Assembly (NCBI GenBank): GCA_022563455.1
Contig: JADFNI010000013.1
Coordinates: forward strand, 1-22,563
Source of the DNA: Nanobdellota archaeon
GTDB lineage: Archaea > Nanobdellota > Nanobdellia > Pacearchaeales > GW2011-AR1
Direction of reading: 5' to 3'
DNA length: 22,563 nt
The position numbers and the translations under genes were made by a program. Numbering within the stretch: the first letter of the stretch is position 1; the number at the start of each line of letters is the position of its first letter. The notes beneath the pieces were generated by a model. It saw only the letters and a list, made by a program, of their open reading frames with translations. It was not told the origin of the DNA and did not search any database. Shown one piece after another: positions 7,715 to 14,159 of the stretch.

Positions 7715-8251
7715 ATGGTAAAAGAAGAAAAAGCAACCATACTAGATTTTCTACCTTATGGTTATCCATTAGAAGACAAAATGATGCCAATTGCGCAAGC
7801 GGTCGGTACTAGTCACTTTACACTTTTACAACTTGTTCCAAGACGTGGAGAAAAGTTTGAAATTGGTGAAGAAGTTTATATTGGGGATGGAAAGCGAGAC
7901 AAGGTGCAATATATTCTTGGGCGATGTCCTCGGGAAAAGTTAACAGGGACTGCAAAGGATGAATTGATGACTTTAATTTCAAAGCTTGTTAGCGAGAATG
8001 AAGCTAGATTTCTTGGTTTCTTTAATGAAGCACAAGCTATAAATACTCGACTTCACCAATTTGAATTGCTCCCTGGATTTGGTAAAAAACACACCAAAGC
8101 TATTATTGAAGCACGAGCGGAAAAGATTTTTGAGTCTTTTGAAGACCTAAAGAATCGGGTTCATAATATGCCTGATCCTCGAAAAGTCGTTGAAAAAAGA
8201 ATTTTCGAGGAATTGACTGAGATGCAAAGACATAATCTCTTTACACTATAA
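7715..8251 (+). CDS. DUF655 nucleic-acid-binding protein
   Basis: A 178-residue archaeal protein of the DUF655 family, conserved next to L21e and RpoF. The N-terminal half (ILDFLPYGYPLED to YILGRCPREKLTGTAKDEL) is an OB-like domain. The C-terminal half has a helix-hairpin-helix LLPGFGKKHTKAIIEAR at about 118-134, a typical non-specific nucleic-acid-binding element. Its biochemical role is not established; the context points to RNA polymerase or ribosome assembly. I chose the ATG at 7715, 2 nt after the rpoF stop, over an in-frame TTG at 7709. In many archaea a KsgA/Dim1 methyltransferase gene follows; here ribosomal protein S13 follows after one base. Confidence 0.92.
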   Translation: MVKEEKATILDFLPYGYPLEDKMMPIAQAVGTSHFTLLQLVPRRGEKFEIGEEVYIGDGKRDKVQYILGRCPREKLTGTAKDELMTLISKLVSENEARFLGFFNEAQAINTRLHQFELLPGFGKKHTKAIIEARAEKIFESFEDLKNRVHNMPDPRKVVEKRIFEELTEMQRHNLFTL

Positions 8252-8252
8252 A

Positions 8253-8732
8253 ATGGAAGAAAAAACAAAACAAAAAGGAAGGCCACAGGCTATGGAAGAA
8301 GTCATATTAGTTAGAATTCTCGGAAAAGATATTAGGGGGGATCGGGAATTGCTTCCAGGACTTACGAAGATTGCAGGAATTTCTTGGAGCCTTTCTAGTG
8401 CTATTTGTAGTATTATTCAATATGACCGAAAGAAAAAAATCCAGGATTTATCTAAGGATGAGATTGCGAAGTTAGAAGAAACAATAAAAAATTTGGATGT
8501 TCCTGGATTTTTGAAGAACCGACAAAAAGATTTTGATGATGGAGAAGATAAGCATATTACTGGAGCTGATTTGAAGCTTAGACGTGAATTTGATATTAAA
8601 AGGCTTAGAAAAATTAGATCCTACCGTGGAACTAGACATCAATTTGGACTTCCTGTTAGGGGACAGAGAACCAAGGCTAATTTTAGAAAGAACCGAAAGA
8701 AATCGGGTGCAGTTGGGGTGAGGAAGAAATAA
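8253..8732 (+). CDS. rps13: 30S ribosomal protein S13 (uS13)
   Basis: A 159-residue protein of the small-subunit head that contacts the P-site tRNA and forms the inter-subunit bridge to L5. Recognisable segments are VRILGKDIRGDRELLPGLTKIAGISWSLS (start of the helix-two-turn-helix), LKLRREFDIKRLRKIRSYRGTRHQFGLPVRGQRTKANFRKNR and a basic tail. RGQRT with the flanking arginines is the near-invariant 16S rRNA contact. The first 14 residues (MEEKTKQKGRPQAM) are an extension before the conserved start. If the internal ATG at Met14 were used the protein would be nearer the usual size, but the first ATG lies 1 nt after the DUF655 stop and is the likelier coupled start. S4 follows after 1 nt. Confidence 0.95.
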   Translation: MEEKTKQKGRPQAMEEVILVRILGKDIRGDRELLPGLTKIAGISWSLSSAICSIIQYDRKKKIQDLSKDEIAKLEETIKNLDVPGFLKNRQKDFDDGEDKHITGADLKLRREFDIKRLRKIRSYRGTRHQFGLPVRGQRTKANFRKNRKKSGAVGVRKK

Positions 8733-8733
8733 T

Positions 8734-9291
8734 ATGGGAGACATTAAGCGTAAAAGAAAACTGTTTAGCAGACCGAAGAAATTATTTGATAGAGCTCGAA
8801 TGGATCAAGAGAATATTCTCGTTAAGCGTTATGGATTGAAAAATAAAAGAGAAATTTGGAAAGCTAAATCATTTATTTCTAAACTTAGACGAAGGGCTAA
8901 GAATTTGATTGCGGCAGATTTTAGCGAGCAAAAAATATTTTTTGATAAATTAAATAAAATGGGAATGGGTATTACAAATATTTCTGATGTTCTTGCATTG
9001 ACTGAGGAAAATTTATTTGATAGACGTCTTCAGACATTTGTTCTTAAGAAAAAACTTTCAACTACTGCAAGAGGTGCTCGACAATTGATTGTTCACAAAA
9101 ATATTTTGGTTGATGGATCTGTTGTTAATATCCCTTCTTTTAATGTTACATTAGATTTGGAAAATAAGATTTCTATTAAAATTAAGAAAATTGTGCCCAA
9201 AAATTTGCAACCTAAGGAAATTAAGGAAGAAGCAAGCGTTGATGAAGATATACCTCCTAAAGAAGAAATGAAACTGGAGGTTAAGGTATAA
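8734..9291 (+). CDS. rps4: 30S ribosomal protein S4 (uS4)
   Basis: A 185-residue primary 16S rRNA-binding protein. The N-terminal part is arginine/lysine rich with RAKNLIAADFSEQKIFFDKLNKMG. The S4 RNA-binding domain (about 103-165) contains LQTFVLKKKLSTTARGARQLIVHKNILVDGSVVNIPSFNV, matching the family's VDG and P-S motifs. The tail (PPKEEMKLEVKV) is acidic and lineage-specific. Its stop overlaps the S11 ATG by one base (TAATG at 9289-9293), indicating coupled translation. Length is normal for archaea. Confidence 0.95.
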   Translation: MGDIKRKRKLFSRPKKLFDRARMDQENILVKRYGLKNKREIWKAKSFISKLRRRAKNLIAADFSEQKIFFDKLNKMGMGITNISDVLALTEENLFDRRLQTFVLKKKLSTTARGARQLIVHKNILVDGSVVNIPSFNVTLDLENKISIKIKKIVPKNLQPKEIKEEASVDEDIPPKEEMKLEVKV

Positions 9292-9677
9292 TGGCAAAGG
9301 GAGAAGATAATACTGCGATTTTGAATATTTATGCTAGTTTTAATAACACTATTGCTACCTTAACAGACCTTGCAGGAAATACTATTGGAAGAATCTCGGG
9401 AGGGCAAATTACTAAGCATGACAGAATGAGGGCCAACCCTACAATTGCTATGTTTATTGCAAAGAGAATTCAAGATGCATGTAGGGATTACCGAATAAAT
9501 ACATTATATGTTCGGATGAAGGGTAAGACTGGGGCTACAGGAGTTGGGCCTGGGGCACACGCAATTGTTAGAACACTTACAAAGGAGGGATTTACTATAC
9601 TTAATATTGCCGAGACTACTGCAATACCTCGAGGGGGGCCTAAAAAGAAAGGAGGTAGACGTGGTCGAAGAGTATAA
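9291..9677 (+). CDS. rps11: 30S ribosomal protein S11 (uS11)
   Basis: A 128-residue protein of the small-subunit platform that binds 16S rRNA near the E site. Near-invariant segments are NIYASFNNTIATLTDLAGNT, MFIAKRIQDACR, LYVRMKGKTGATGVGPGAHAIVR and the C-terminal AIPRGGPKKKGGRRGRRV. It starts with ATG inside the S4 stop. The gap to rpoD is 28 nt, the longest inside this operon, and contains a TATA-like box. Confidence 0.97.
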   Translation: MAKGEDNTAILNIYASFNNTIATLTDLAGNTIGRISGGQITKHDRMRANPTIAMFIAKRIQDACRDYRINTLYVRMKGKTGATGVGPGAHAIVRTLTKEGFTILNIAETTAIPRGGPKKKGGRRGRRV

Positions 9678-9679
9678 GC

Positions 9680-9686
9680 TTATAAA
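9680..9686 (+). promoter_or_regulatory. possible internal TATA box before rpoD
   Basis: TTATAAA is centred about 23-26 nt before two consecutive ATG codons (9706 and 9709). It could give rpoD its own leaderless transcript in addition to read-through from S11. It overlaps nothing coding. Confidence 0.45.
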
Positions 9687-9705
9687 CTGATAAATTGAAC
9701 AAAAT

Positions 9706-10422
9706 ATGATGGAAATGAAATTGATCCAAAAAACGAACGACAGCATTAGAATTGTTGCTGATTTGAATATAAGTCTTGCAAATGCAATTAGACGAAGTGT
9801 TAATGAGATTCCGATTTTGGCAATTGACGAAGTTGATATTTATAAGAACGATTCTGCGCTTTATGATGAAATTATTGCTCATAGACTTGGCCTTGTTGTG
9901 CTTAAGAATCAAAAAATTAAGGGAAGTGCAAAGATTGAGATGAAAATGAAGGCCAAATGTAAGGGAGATCAAACGAAGGTTGTTGCAGGGATGCTTGGAG
10001 ATTTGGTAGTCCATCCTGAGACTCTGATTGTTTTAATTGATGAAGGAAAAGAAATTGAACTTGTTGCGAGAGCGGCCGTTGGAAAGGGAATAGATCATGC
10101 GAAATATTCTCCTGGGGTTATTTTTTATAAACATTTGCCTAAAATTAAGATATCTGGTGGTGGTGAAAAACAAACTGAGCTTGCAGAAATTTATCCAGAG
10201 ATCTTTGAGATGTTTGGGAATAAATTGAAGGTTAGGGATGCGACCGCTGGAGATATTGATATGGAAGATATTTTGAACTATCCAGGTATTGAAATAGACT
10301 TTGATAATAATTTGGTAATTGATATTGAATCATGGGGACAAATTAATTCGGCTGAAGTATTTACGGAAGCTTGTAAGGCTTTGAAAGCTAATCTTTCGAA
10401 AGTCTTGAAGGCGATTAAATAA
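9706..10422 (+). CDS. rpoD: DNA-directed RNA polymerase subunit D (Rpo3)
   Basis: A 238-residue platform subunit, equivalent to eukaryotic Rpb3 and the bacterial alpha N-terminal domain. It pairs with Rpo11 and Rpo10 to start polymerase assembly. Key segments are LANAIRRSVNEIPILAIDEVDIYKNDSALYDEIIAHRLGLVVL and the C-terminal FEMFGNKLKV...VIDIESWGQINSAEVFTEACKALKANL. It has only two cysteines, in unrelated positions, so it lacks the cysteine-rich ferredoxin-like Fe-S insertion found in some archaeal Rpo3 proteins. Two ATGs open the gene; I take the first, but the TATA spacing fits the second equally well. It is the last protein gene before a GC-rich non-coding region. Confidence 0.95.
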   Translation: MMEMKLIQKTNDSIRIVADLNISLANAIRRSVNEIPILAIDEVDIYKNDSALYDEIIAHRLGLVVLKNQKIKGSAKIEMKMKAKCKGDQTKVVAGMLGDLVVHPETLIVLIDEGKEIELVARAAVGKGIDHAKYSPGVIFYKHLPKIKISGGGEKQTELAEIYPEIFEMFGNKLKVRDATAGDIDMEDILNYPGIEIDFDNNLVIDIESWGQINSAEVFTEACKALKANLSKVLKAIK

Positions 10423-10429
10423 TTGTCTA

Positions 10430-10578
10430 AAATCTGGGAGAATGCCTCTGCTACTCGGCAGGTCACTCCCCCGATTAAGATTAAAGTAGCGTCGGAGCAA
10501 TCCGCTCGGTCAAAGTAACCTTCTTTGAAGGTTTCATTTGTCACTCGCCGACTCGTGACAAAACGGCCCCGACGAAAC
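10430..10578 (+). ncRNA. candidate structured non-coding RNA
   Basis: This stretch is much richer in G and C than its surroundings and holds nested pairings with no supported protein. Left domain: AATC (10431-10434) and GGGAG pair with CTCCC and GATT, with an inner TGCC/GGCA stem. Right domain: an outer CGTCGG/CCGACG closing stem encloses GAGC-GCTC, a perfect AACCTTC-TTT-GAAGGTT hairpin and a GTCAC-GTGAC hairpin. The closing stem is followed by AAACA, which recalls the ACA of H/ACA guides, but I see no clear kink-turn or guide pocket. It does not match the RNase P, SRP or 5S cores I know. In AT-rich genomes GC-rich structured islands are often RNA genes. Strand is taken from the neighbouring genes. 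Confidence 0.4.
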
Positions 10579-10580
10579 AT

Positions 10581-10663
10581 GGGAGAATGCCGGAGCGGTC
10601 AAACGGGGTACGTTAAGGGCGTATTGGCATCTGCCTACGGGGGTTCGAATCCTCCTTCTCCCA
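10581..10663 (+). tRNA. tRNA-Leu (anticodon reads AAG)
   Basis: A class II tRNA of 83 nt. Acceptor GGGAGAA (10581-10587) pairs with TTCTCCC (10656-10662), discriminator A at 10663, CCA not encoded. The D-arm is CCG/CGG with GCGGTCAAA in the loop. The anticodon stem GTACG/CGTAT encloses the 7-nt loop TTAAGGG. The variable arm is GGC-ATCT-GCC, and the T-arm has TTCGAAT. The long variable arm plus discriminator A indicate leucine. Counting from the perfect five-pair stem places AAG at 10615-10617, reading CUU. A TAA reading would break the stem. An A at position 34 is unusual for archaea, which normally use GAG. Confidence 0.85.
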
Positions 10664-10745
10664 TTTGGAGAATGGATGATTCACAACCTGGGTTCGACCG
10701 AGTAGATACCCACAAGGGGCAATCCTCCTTCCCAATTAGGAGAAG
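10664..10745 (+). pseudogene. degraded tRNA-Leu-like fragment
   Basis: The end of this stretch (AATCCTCCTTC-CCA then ATTAGGAGAA) closely repeats the 3' end of the tRNA-Leu and its flank (AATCCTCCTTCTCCCA then TTTGGAGAA), and it starts with GGAGAATG like the tRNA 5' end. No complete cloverleaf forms in between, although GGGT...ACCC can pair around 10691-10711. It is best read as the remnant of a tandem tRNA duplication, or as the leader of the L18e transcript. Confidence 0.35.
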
Positions 10746-10758
10746 TAAGTTAAATAAC

Positions 10759-11115
10759 ATGGAAATAAACAAAACGAAAATTGAAAAAAGAATGAGGCAA
10801 AAAATGGATGCTTCTTTAGTGGAGACTATAATTAAGTTGAAGAAGACAAATCCTGAAGTTGCAAAGGAACTTGCTAGACCAAAAAGAAGATGGCCTGCAG
10901 TGAATTTGAAAGAGATAGATATGATTGAAGGAGATGTGCTTGTTGCTGGAAAGGTTCTTAGTGCTGGAGCACTTGAAAGAGCAAAAAAAATTGTTGCATG
11001 GTCTGTATCTAAAAAGGCTCTTTGGAAAATCAAAGATGCTAATGGAACTTTTATTACAATACCAGATGAAATGAAAAAGAATCCTGAATTAAATGGCTAT
11101 GATATTTTACGATAA
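10759..11115 (+). CDS. rpl18e: 50S ribosomal protein L18e (eL18)
   Basis: A 118-residue large-subunit protein related in fold to bacterial L15. Matching segments are RPKRRWPAVNLKEID, VAGKVLSAG-ALERAKKIVAWSVSKKA and the C-terminus around ELNGYDILR. The frame is open further upstream through the tRNA, but coding must begin at the ATG at 10759, which lies just past the tRNA-derived region. It opens the L18e-L13-S9 cluster found across archaea. The L13 ATG follows its stop after 1 nt. Confidence 0.94.
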   Translation: MEINKTKIEKRMRQKMDASLVETIIKLKKTNPEVAKELARPKRRWPAVNLKEIDMIEGDVLVAGKVLSAGALERAKKIVAWSVSKKALWKIKDANGTFITIPDEMKKNPELNGYDILR

Positions 11116-11116
11116 A

Positions 11117-11530
11117 ATGGATAAATTAGTGTATGATGGATCTGGCGCAGTGTTTGGTAGGATGTCTACGGTCGTTGCCAAAAATTTACTTAATGGAAAT
11201 TTTGTTGACTTGATTAATTGTGAAAATATAATTATTTCTGGAAGTAAGCAAGTATTTGCTAAAAAGATTCAAGCTAAGAGGGCAATGGGAAGTGGAGGAT
11301 CTCTTAAGGGGCCAAAATATATTCGGCTTAGTGACAGACTTGTGAAAAGGATGATTAGGGGAATGCTTCCGCGAGACCGAAACCGGGGACGAGAAGCGTT
11401 TAAGAGACTTAAGTGTCATATAGGGAATGGAGATTTAAAAGAAGATGAACTTTCTAAAGCTCAAAGATTTGAACACCAAATGCCTAGGAAACATTCTACA
11501 ATAGGGGAGGTTGTTAAACTTTTAAGATGA
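11117..11530 (+). CDS. rpl13: 50S ribosomal protein L13 (uL13)
   Basis: A 137-residue large-subunit protein. Family segments are GAVFGRMSTVVAKNLLNGN, VDLINCENIIISG, GPKYIRLSDRLVKRMIRGMLPRDRNRGREAFKRLKCHIG and the final VVKLLR. I chose the ATG at 11117, 1 nt after the L18e stop, rather than an in-frame upstream codon at 11093 that would overlap L18e by 23 nt. Its TGA overlaps the S9 ATG (ATGA at 11527-11530), so the two are translationally coupled. Confidence 0.95.
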   Translation: MDKLVYDGSGAVFGRMSTVVAKNLLNGNFVDLINCENIIISGSKQVFAKKIQAKRAMGSGGSLKGPKYIRLSDRLVKRMIRGMLPRDRNRGREAFKRLKCHIGNGDLKEDELSKAQRFEHQMPRKHSTIGEVVKLLR

Positions 11531-11928
11531 ATAATCTAGTTGTAGCTGGTAAAAGAAAGACTGCTGTTGCAAAAGCAACAATAGTTGACGGAACTGGAAT
11601 AATTACGTTTAACAAAAGACCTTTGACTTTTTTATCCAATTTACAGCAATTAGAAATTAATGAACCACTTATAATTGCCAGAGAAGTTATTGGAGATTTA
11701 AAGTTTAATATTTCGCTTAATGTTAAAGGTGGTGGGAGTTCTGCTCAAGTTGAAGCTGCGCGTCTTGCGATTGCCAGGGCCATTGTAAAATTTACTGAAA
11801 ACGAGGATCTCAAATCTGCATTTCTTGCATATGACCGAAACTTGCTTGTTGCAGATACTAGGCGAAAAGAAGCTTGTAAGCCTGGAGATTCTAAGGCTCG
11901 AAGTATGAGACAAACCTCATTTAGGTAA
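11527..11928 (+). CDS. rps9: 30S ribosomal protein S9 (uS9)
   Basis: A 133-residue protein whose C-terminal tail reaches the P-site tRNA anticodon loop. It shows AGKRKTAVAKATI near the start, GGGSSAQVEAARLAIARAIV in the middle and the conserved end KARSMRQTSFR with its terminal arginine. It is the last gene of the L18e-L13-S9 run. The usual followers rpoN and rpoK are absent; the next gene is an unknown small protein with its own promoter-like sequence. Confidence 0.95.
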   Translation: MNNLVVAGKRKTAVAKATIVDGTGIITFNKRPLTFLSNLQQLEINEPLIIAREVIGDLKFNISLNVKGGGSSAQVEAARLAIARAIVKFTENEDLKSAFLAYDRNLLVADTRRKEACKPGDSKARSMRQTSFR

Positions 11929-11988
11929 TTTTATTAGCACATATTCTAGAACAATAATATTTATTAATGGAATTTGGGGGGCCTTATA

Positions 11989-12306
11989 ATGGATATTTAT
12001 ATGTATGAGAGACGTTATTTCAAAAGTGATTCGGGAAGTGATTCTGATCCTGAAGATGACTTGTGCGAGCATTTTGAAGCTATTGGGTTCTCTATGGATT
12101 CTTGGTTAAAGCATGTTGTGCAGGGTGAAGATGGTACGGTAGCAGAAGTTAATTCTTACATTGATCCACGCAATGGATTAATAACTGGACAGGAGTATAT
12201 GCGAAGGGTCAGTATTAAAATCTCAAGACCTGGGGGAAAGATTCCTAGTCAGTTGGTTGAACTTATAAAATCCCATGGCTATCAACCTTGTAAATTAGAA
12301 GATTAA
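11989..12306 (+). CDS. uncharacterised 105-aa protein
   Basis: I do not recognise this protein. It has a Ser/Asp-rich segment early on (FKSDSGSDSDPEDD, about residues 12-25), two cysteines (about 28 and 102) and an ordered alpha/beta-like C-terminal half (RRVSIKISRPGGKIPSQLVELIKSHGYQ). There is no membrane segment. The start is uncertain. The ATG at 11989 has a strong G-run (GGGGGG, 11976-11981) about 8 nt upstream that could be a Shine-Dalgarno site, and a TATA-like ATATTTATTA centred about 26 nt upstream. A second ATG lies at 12001. It occupies the place where rpoN usually sits, after S9. Its stop codon overlaps that of the convergent recombinase-domain gene by 3 bases. Confidence 0.7.
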   Translation: MDIYMYERRYFKSDSGSDSDPEDDLCEHFEAIGFSMDSWLKHVVQGEDGTVAEVNSYIDPRNGLITGQEYMRRVSIKISRPGGKIPSQLVELIKSHGYQPCKLED

Positions 12307-12836
12307 TGTCTGCGAGGTCTTAATTGATCTCTTAATTTTCTTCCAACTGCATAGAAGATTTCGTCAGAGATTATTGCTTTGTGATCTCCATTATGAATTT
12401 TTCCATCAAACTTTATTTCTCCGAGGTATGTTCTGTTTGTAAGAACTTTTTTTAGACCATTTATTGACAATGCGAAGTTTTTTGCGAGAGAATTTAGGGA
12501 ATAATTTCTGTTTAAATATGTTTTGAATAGGGAATGGACTTTGGACGCGTCTTCGTTTTGGATTAGTTTTTTGTTCCTTATTTCATATCCTAATGGAGAC
12601 CTTGTTACTGGAATTCCAATACTTGCTTTTTTTGCCATACCTAATTTTTGTTTGTGACCTTTTGTAAAACCATATTTTCGAAAGGTGTCTAGAATTTTCC
12701 AATCGATTTTTTCTGCAATATATTCTTGAAAGGAAGAGATTTTTGAAGGTGCGAATCTTGAACAGATTTCACAGAGGGGAGTTTTGAAGATTTCTGTTTC
12801 TTTAGGGTCCAAGTAACCACATTTTTTGCAAACCAT
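12303..12836 (-). CDS. zinc-ribbon protein with serine-recombinase DNA-binding domain, no catalytic domain
   Basis: A 177-residue protein with two parts. Residues 1-28 form a zinc ribbon (Cys3, Cys6, Cys22, Cys25). Residues about 65-170 match the Recombinase domain that follows the catalytic domain in large serine recombinases: GIPVTRSPLGYEIR, SLFKTYLNRNYSLNSLAKNF, VLTNRTYLG (the NRxYxG motif) and HKAIISDEIFYAVGRKL. The resolvase catalytic domain with its active-site serine is absent and is not encoded just upstream. It therefore probably binds DNA without cutting it: either a domesticated regulator, or one half of a split recombinase whose other half is elsewhere. A TATA-like TTTATAAATT lies about 25 nt before the ATG. 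Confidence 0.8.
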   Translation of the reverse strand: MVCKKCGYLDPKETEIFKTPLCEICSRFAPSKISSFQEYIAEKIDWKILDTFRKYGFTKGHKQKLGMAKKASIGIPVTRSPLGYEIRNKKLIQNEDASKVHSLFKTYLNRNYSLNSLAKNFALSINGLKKVLTNRTYLGEIKFDGKIHNGDHKAIISDEIFYAVGRKLRDQLRPRRH

Positions 12837-12973
12837 ATAATTACAATAAAAGATCTGAATTTATAAATTATCTTGAAGGGATTTTCATAAAACTTGTGGG
12901 ATATTAAATTGTTAAAAAGATAAGCTTTTTATAATAGTTTTTCTTTTGTTTTTTAATTAAATGAGGTGAAACT

Positions 12974-13204
12974 ATGGAAATGTGTGATATGAGTCATAAA
13001 AAGATGATTGCTTGGGAAGTTGCGGTTGTTGCTTTTACGATTCTTGTGTTGAGGTTATGGACTACCTTTCATGACTGGCTTTTTAGTATTAGTATTTGGT
13101 GGTTTGTGGCTATCGTCTTGATTGGCCTACTAAAATCTGGCTGCTGTAATATGATTGGTTCTAGTAATGCTAAGGGTAAAATGTCTTCGAAAAAAAAGAA
13201 ATAA
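12974..13204 (+). CDS. small two-helix membrane protein
   Basis: A 76-residue protein with two predicted transmembrane helices (about 12-29 and 36-53), a CC pair at about 57-58 and a strongly basic tail (KGKMSSKKKK). The start is well supported: GAGGTGA at 12963-12969 is a good ribosome-binding site just before the ATG, and a TATA-like CTTTTTATAAT lies about 40 nt upstream, so this mRNA has a leader. I do not recognise the family. The basic tail should face the cytoplasm. It converges on xerA with an A/T-rich gap of about 25 nt. Confidence 0.7.
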   Translation: MEMCDMSHKKMIAWEVAVVAFTILVLRLWTTFHDWLFSISIWWFVAIVLIGLLKSGCCNMIGSSNAKGKMSSKKKK

Positions 13205-13229
13205 GAAAAAATTTATTTATTTTTTTAAT

Positions 13230-14057
13230 TTAATTTAAGGTGTCTATTGGAGATTTTACTTTCTTTAGTTCTTCTGTTGAAATATGGGTGTATATCTCAG
13301 TTGTGCTAAGATTTGAATGCCCAAGAATCTCTTGAATTTTTCTAATGTCAATATCGTTTTCTAAGAGGTGTGTTGCAAAACTATGCCTTAAGGTATGGCA
13401 ATGGGTGTTTGGAATTCCTGCCCTAATTGCTGCACTTGAGACTATTTTTTGGAGGTTTCTTGAACTTAACTGGCCGAAGTTACCTGTGAATAGATAAATT
13501 TCAGAAATATCTCCTTGGGAACTTGATTGATTTTTTAAATCTTCGTATAAGAATTCTGGAATGTTGAATACGCGATCTTTTTTTCCTTTTGATTGTCTTA
13601 TGTAGCCAATTTTTTCATAAAAATTTAGGTCTTTGATCTTTAGATTTGTTAGTTCCGAAACTCGAAGACCACATGCATACATTAAACTTACCATTAACTT
13701 TGATTTTTCTGTTTTTAGAGCTCTTAATAATTTTTTTATTTCGTCTTTTGATAAAACTTGAGGAAGTCGGGATTCTTTTCGAGGTCTTTTGATTGTGGAA
13801 GTTATCTCTGACTTTAGAATTGAATTCCAGGCGTATTTTATTGCAGCTAGAAAAAGAATTGTTGAAGTTGCGGCTTTGTCACTTAAATTCTCTGAGAGAT
13901 AAAGTTTTACGTCGTCAGTTGTCATTTCTTTTGGTTCTTTGTTAATATAATTTAGAAGATCTTCGTTTGCCTTTAGATAATTTCTAATGGTGTACTTTGA
14001 ATTTTTAGAGATTTTTAGTTCTACTTCGAGCTTTTTTAGAAATTCTTCTTTGTTCAC
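13230..14057 (-). CDS. xerA: tyrosine recombinase XerA-like
   Basis: A 275-residue tyrosine recombinase with an N-terminal SAM-like core-binding domain (about 1-95) and a C-terminal catalytic domain (about 100-270). All catalytic residues are visible: Arg132 (CGLRVSEL), Lys157 (RQSKGKKDR), His221 and Arg224 (HTLRHSFATH), His247 (LGHSNLSTTEIY) and the nucleophile Tyr256. Length and sequence fit archaeal XerA, which resolves chromosome dimers at a dif site, although an integrase of an element looks similar. The start is GTG at 14055-14057 preceded by GAGGT on the coding strand, so this gene uses a Shine-Dalgarno site, unlike most neighbours. The upstream region holds a triple 9-bp repeat. Confidence 0.92.
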   Translation of the reverse strand: MNKEEFLKKLEVELKISKNSKYTIRNYLKANEDLLNYINKEPKEMTTDDVKLYLSENLSDKAATSTILFLAAIKYAWNSILKSEITSTIKRPRKESRLPQVLSKDEIKKLLRALKTEKSKLMVSLMYACGLRVSELTNLKIKDLNFYEKIGYIRQSKGKKDRVFNIPEFLYEDLKNQSSSQGDISEIYLFTGNFGQLSSRNLQKIVSSAAIRAGIPNTHCHTLRHSFATHLLENDIDIRKIQEILGHSNLSTTEIYTHISTEELKKVKSPIDTLN

Positions 14058-14132
14058 CTTTTTACCTCATGGATCTAGCGAATATATGGGGAGCGGTCTT
14101 TTTAGATTTATTTATATAAATTTAAATTCTTG

Positions 14133-14159
14133 AAGGGATTAAAGGGATTAAAGGGATTA
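14133..14159. repeat. three perfect tandem copies of AAGGGATTA
   Basis: Copies lie at 14133-14141, 14142-14150 and 14151-14159, followed directly by AGGCCATTATTATTGGC, where GCCA and TGGC form a short inverted repeat. The array lies about 75 nt upstream of the xerA start. It could be a protein-binding site for the recombinase gene or part of a recombination site. Confidence 0.85.

Noticed and set aside
9706..10422. Fe-S cluster domain in RpoD
   Set aside because: Only two cysteines are present and they are not in the ferredoxin-like pattern.
10480..10577. Additional tRNA before tRNA-Leu
   Set aside because: The closing stem suggests an acceptor, but no proper T-arm or anticodon loop with T33 can be formed.
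10581..10663. tRNA-Leu read as TAA anticodon
   Set aside because: This requires shifting the loop by one base, which breaks several pairs of an otherwise perfect five-pair anticodon stem.
10525..10758. Long N-terminal extension of L18e
   Set aside because: It would translate through the tRNA-Leu gene; the conserved protein begins at the ATG at 10759.
10664..10758. Box C/D guide RNA
   Set aside because: GGATGATT resembles a C box, but no D box (CTGA) follows at a suitable distance.
11093..11116. Upstream in-frame start for L13
   Set aside because: It overlaps L18e coding sequence, and the conserved start fits the ATG at 11117, one base after the L18e stop.
14133..14159. CRISPR array
   Set aside because: The AAGGGATTA copies are only 9 bp and directly adjacent, with no spacers and no cas genes.
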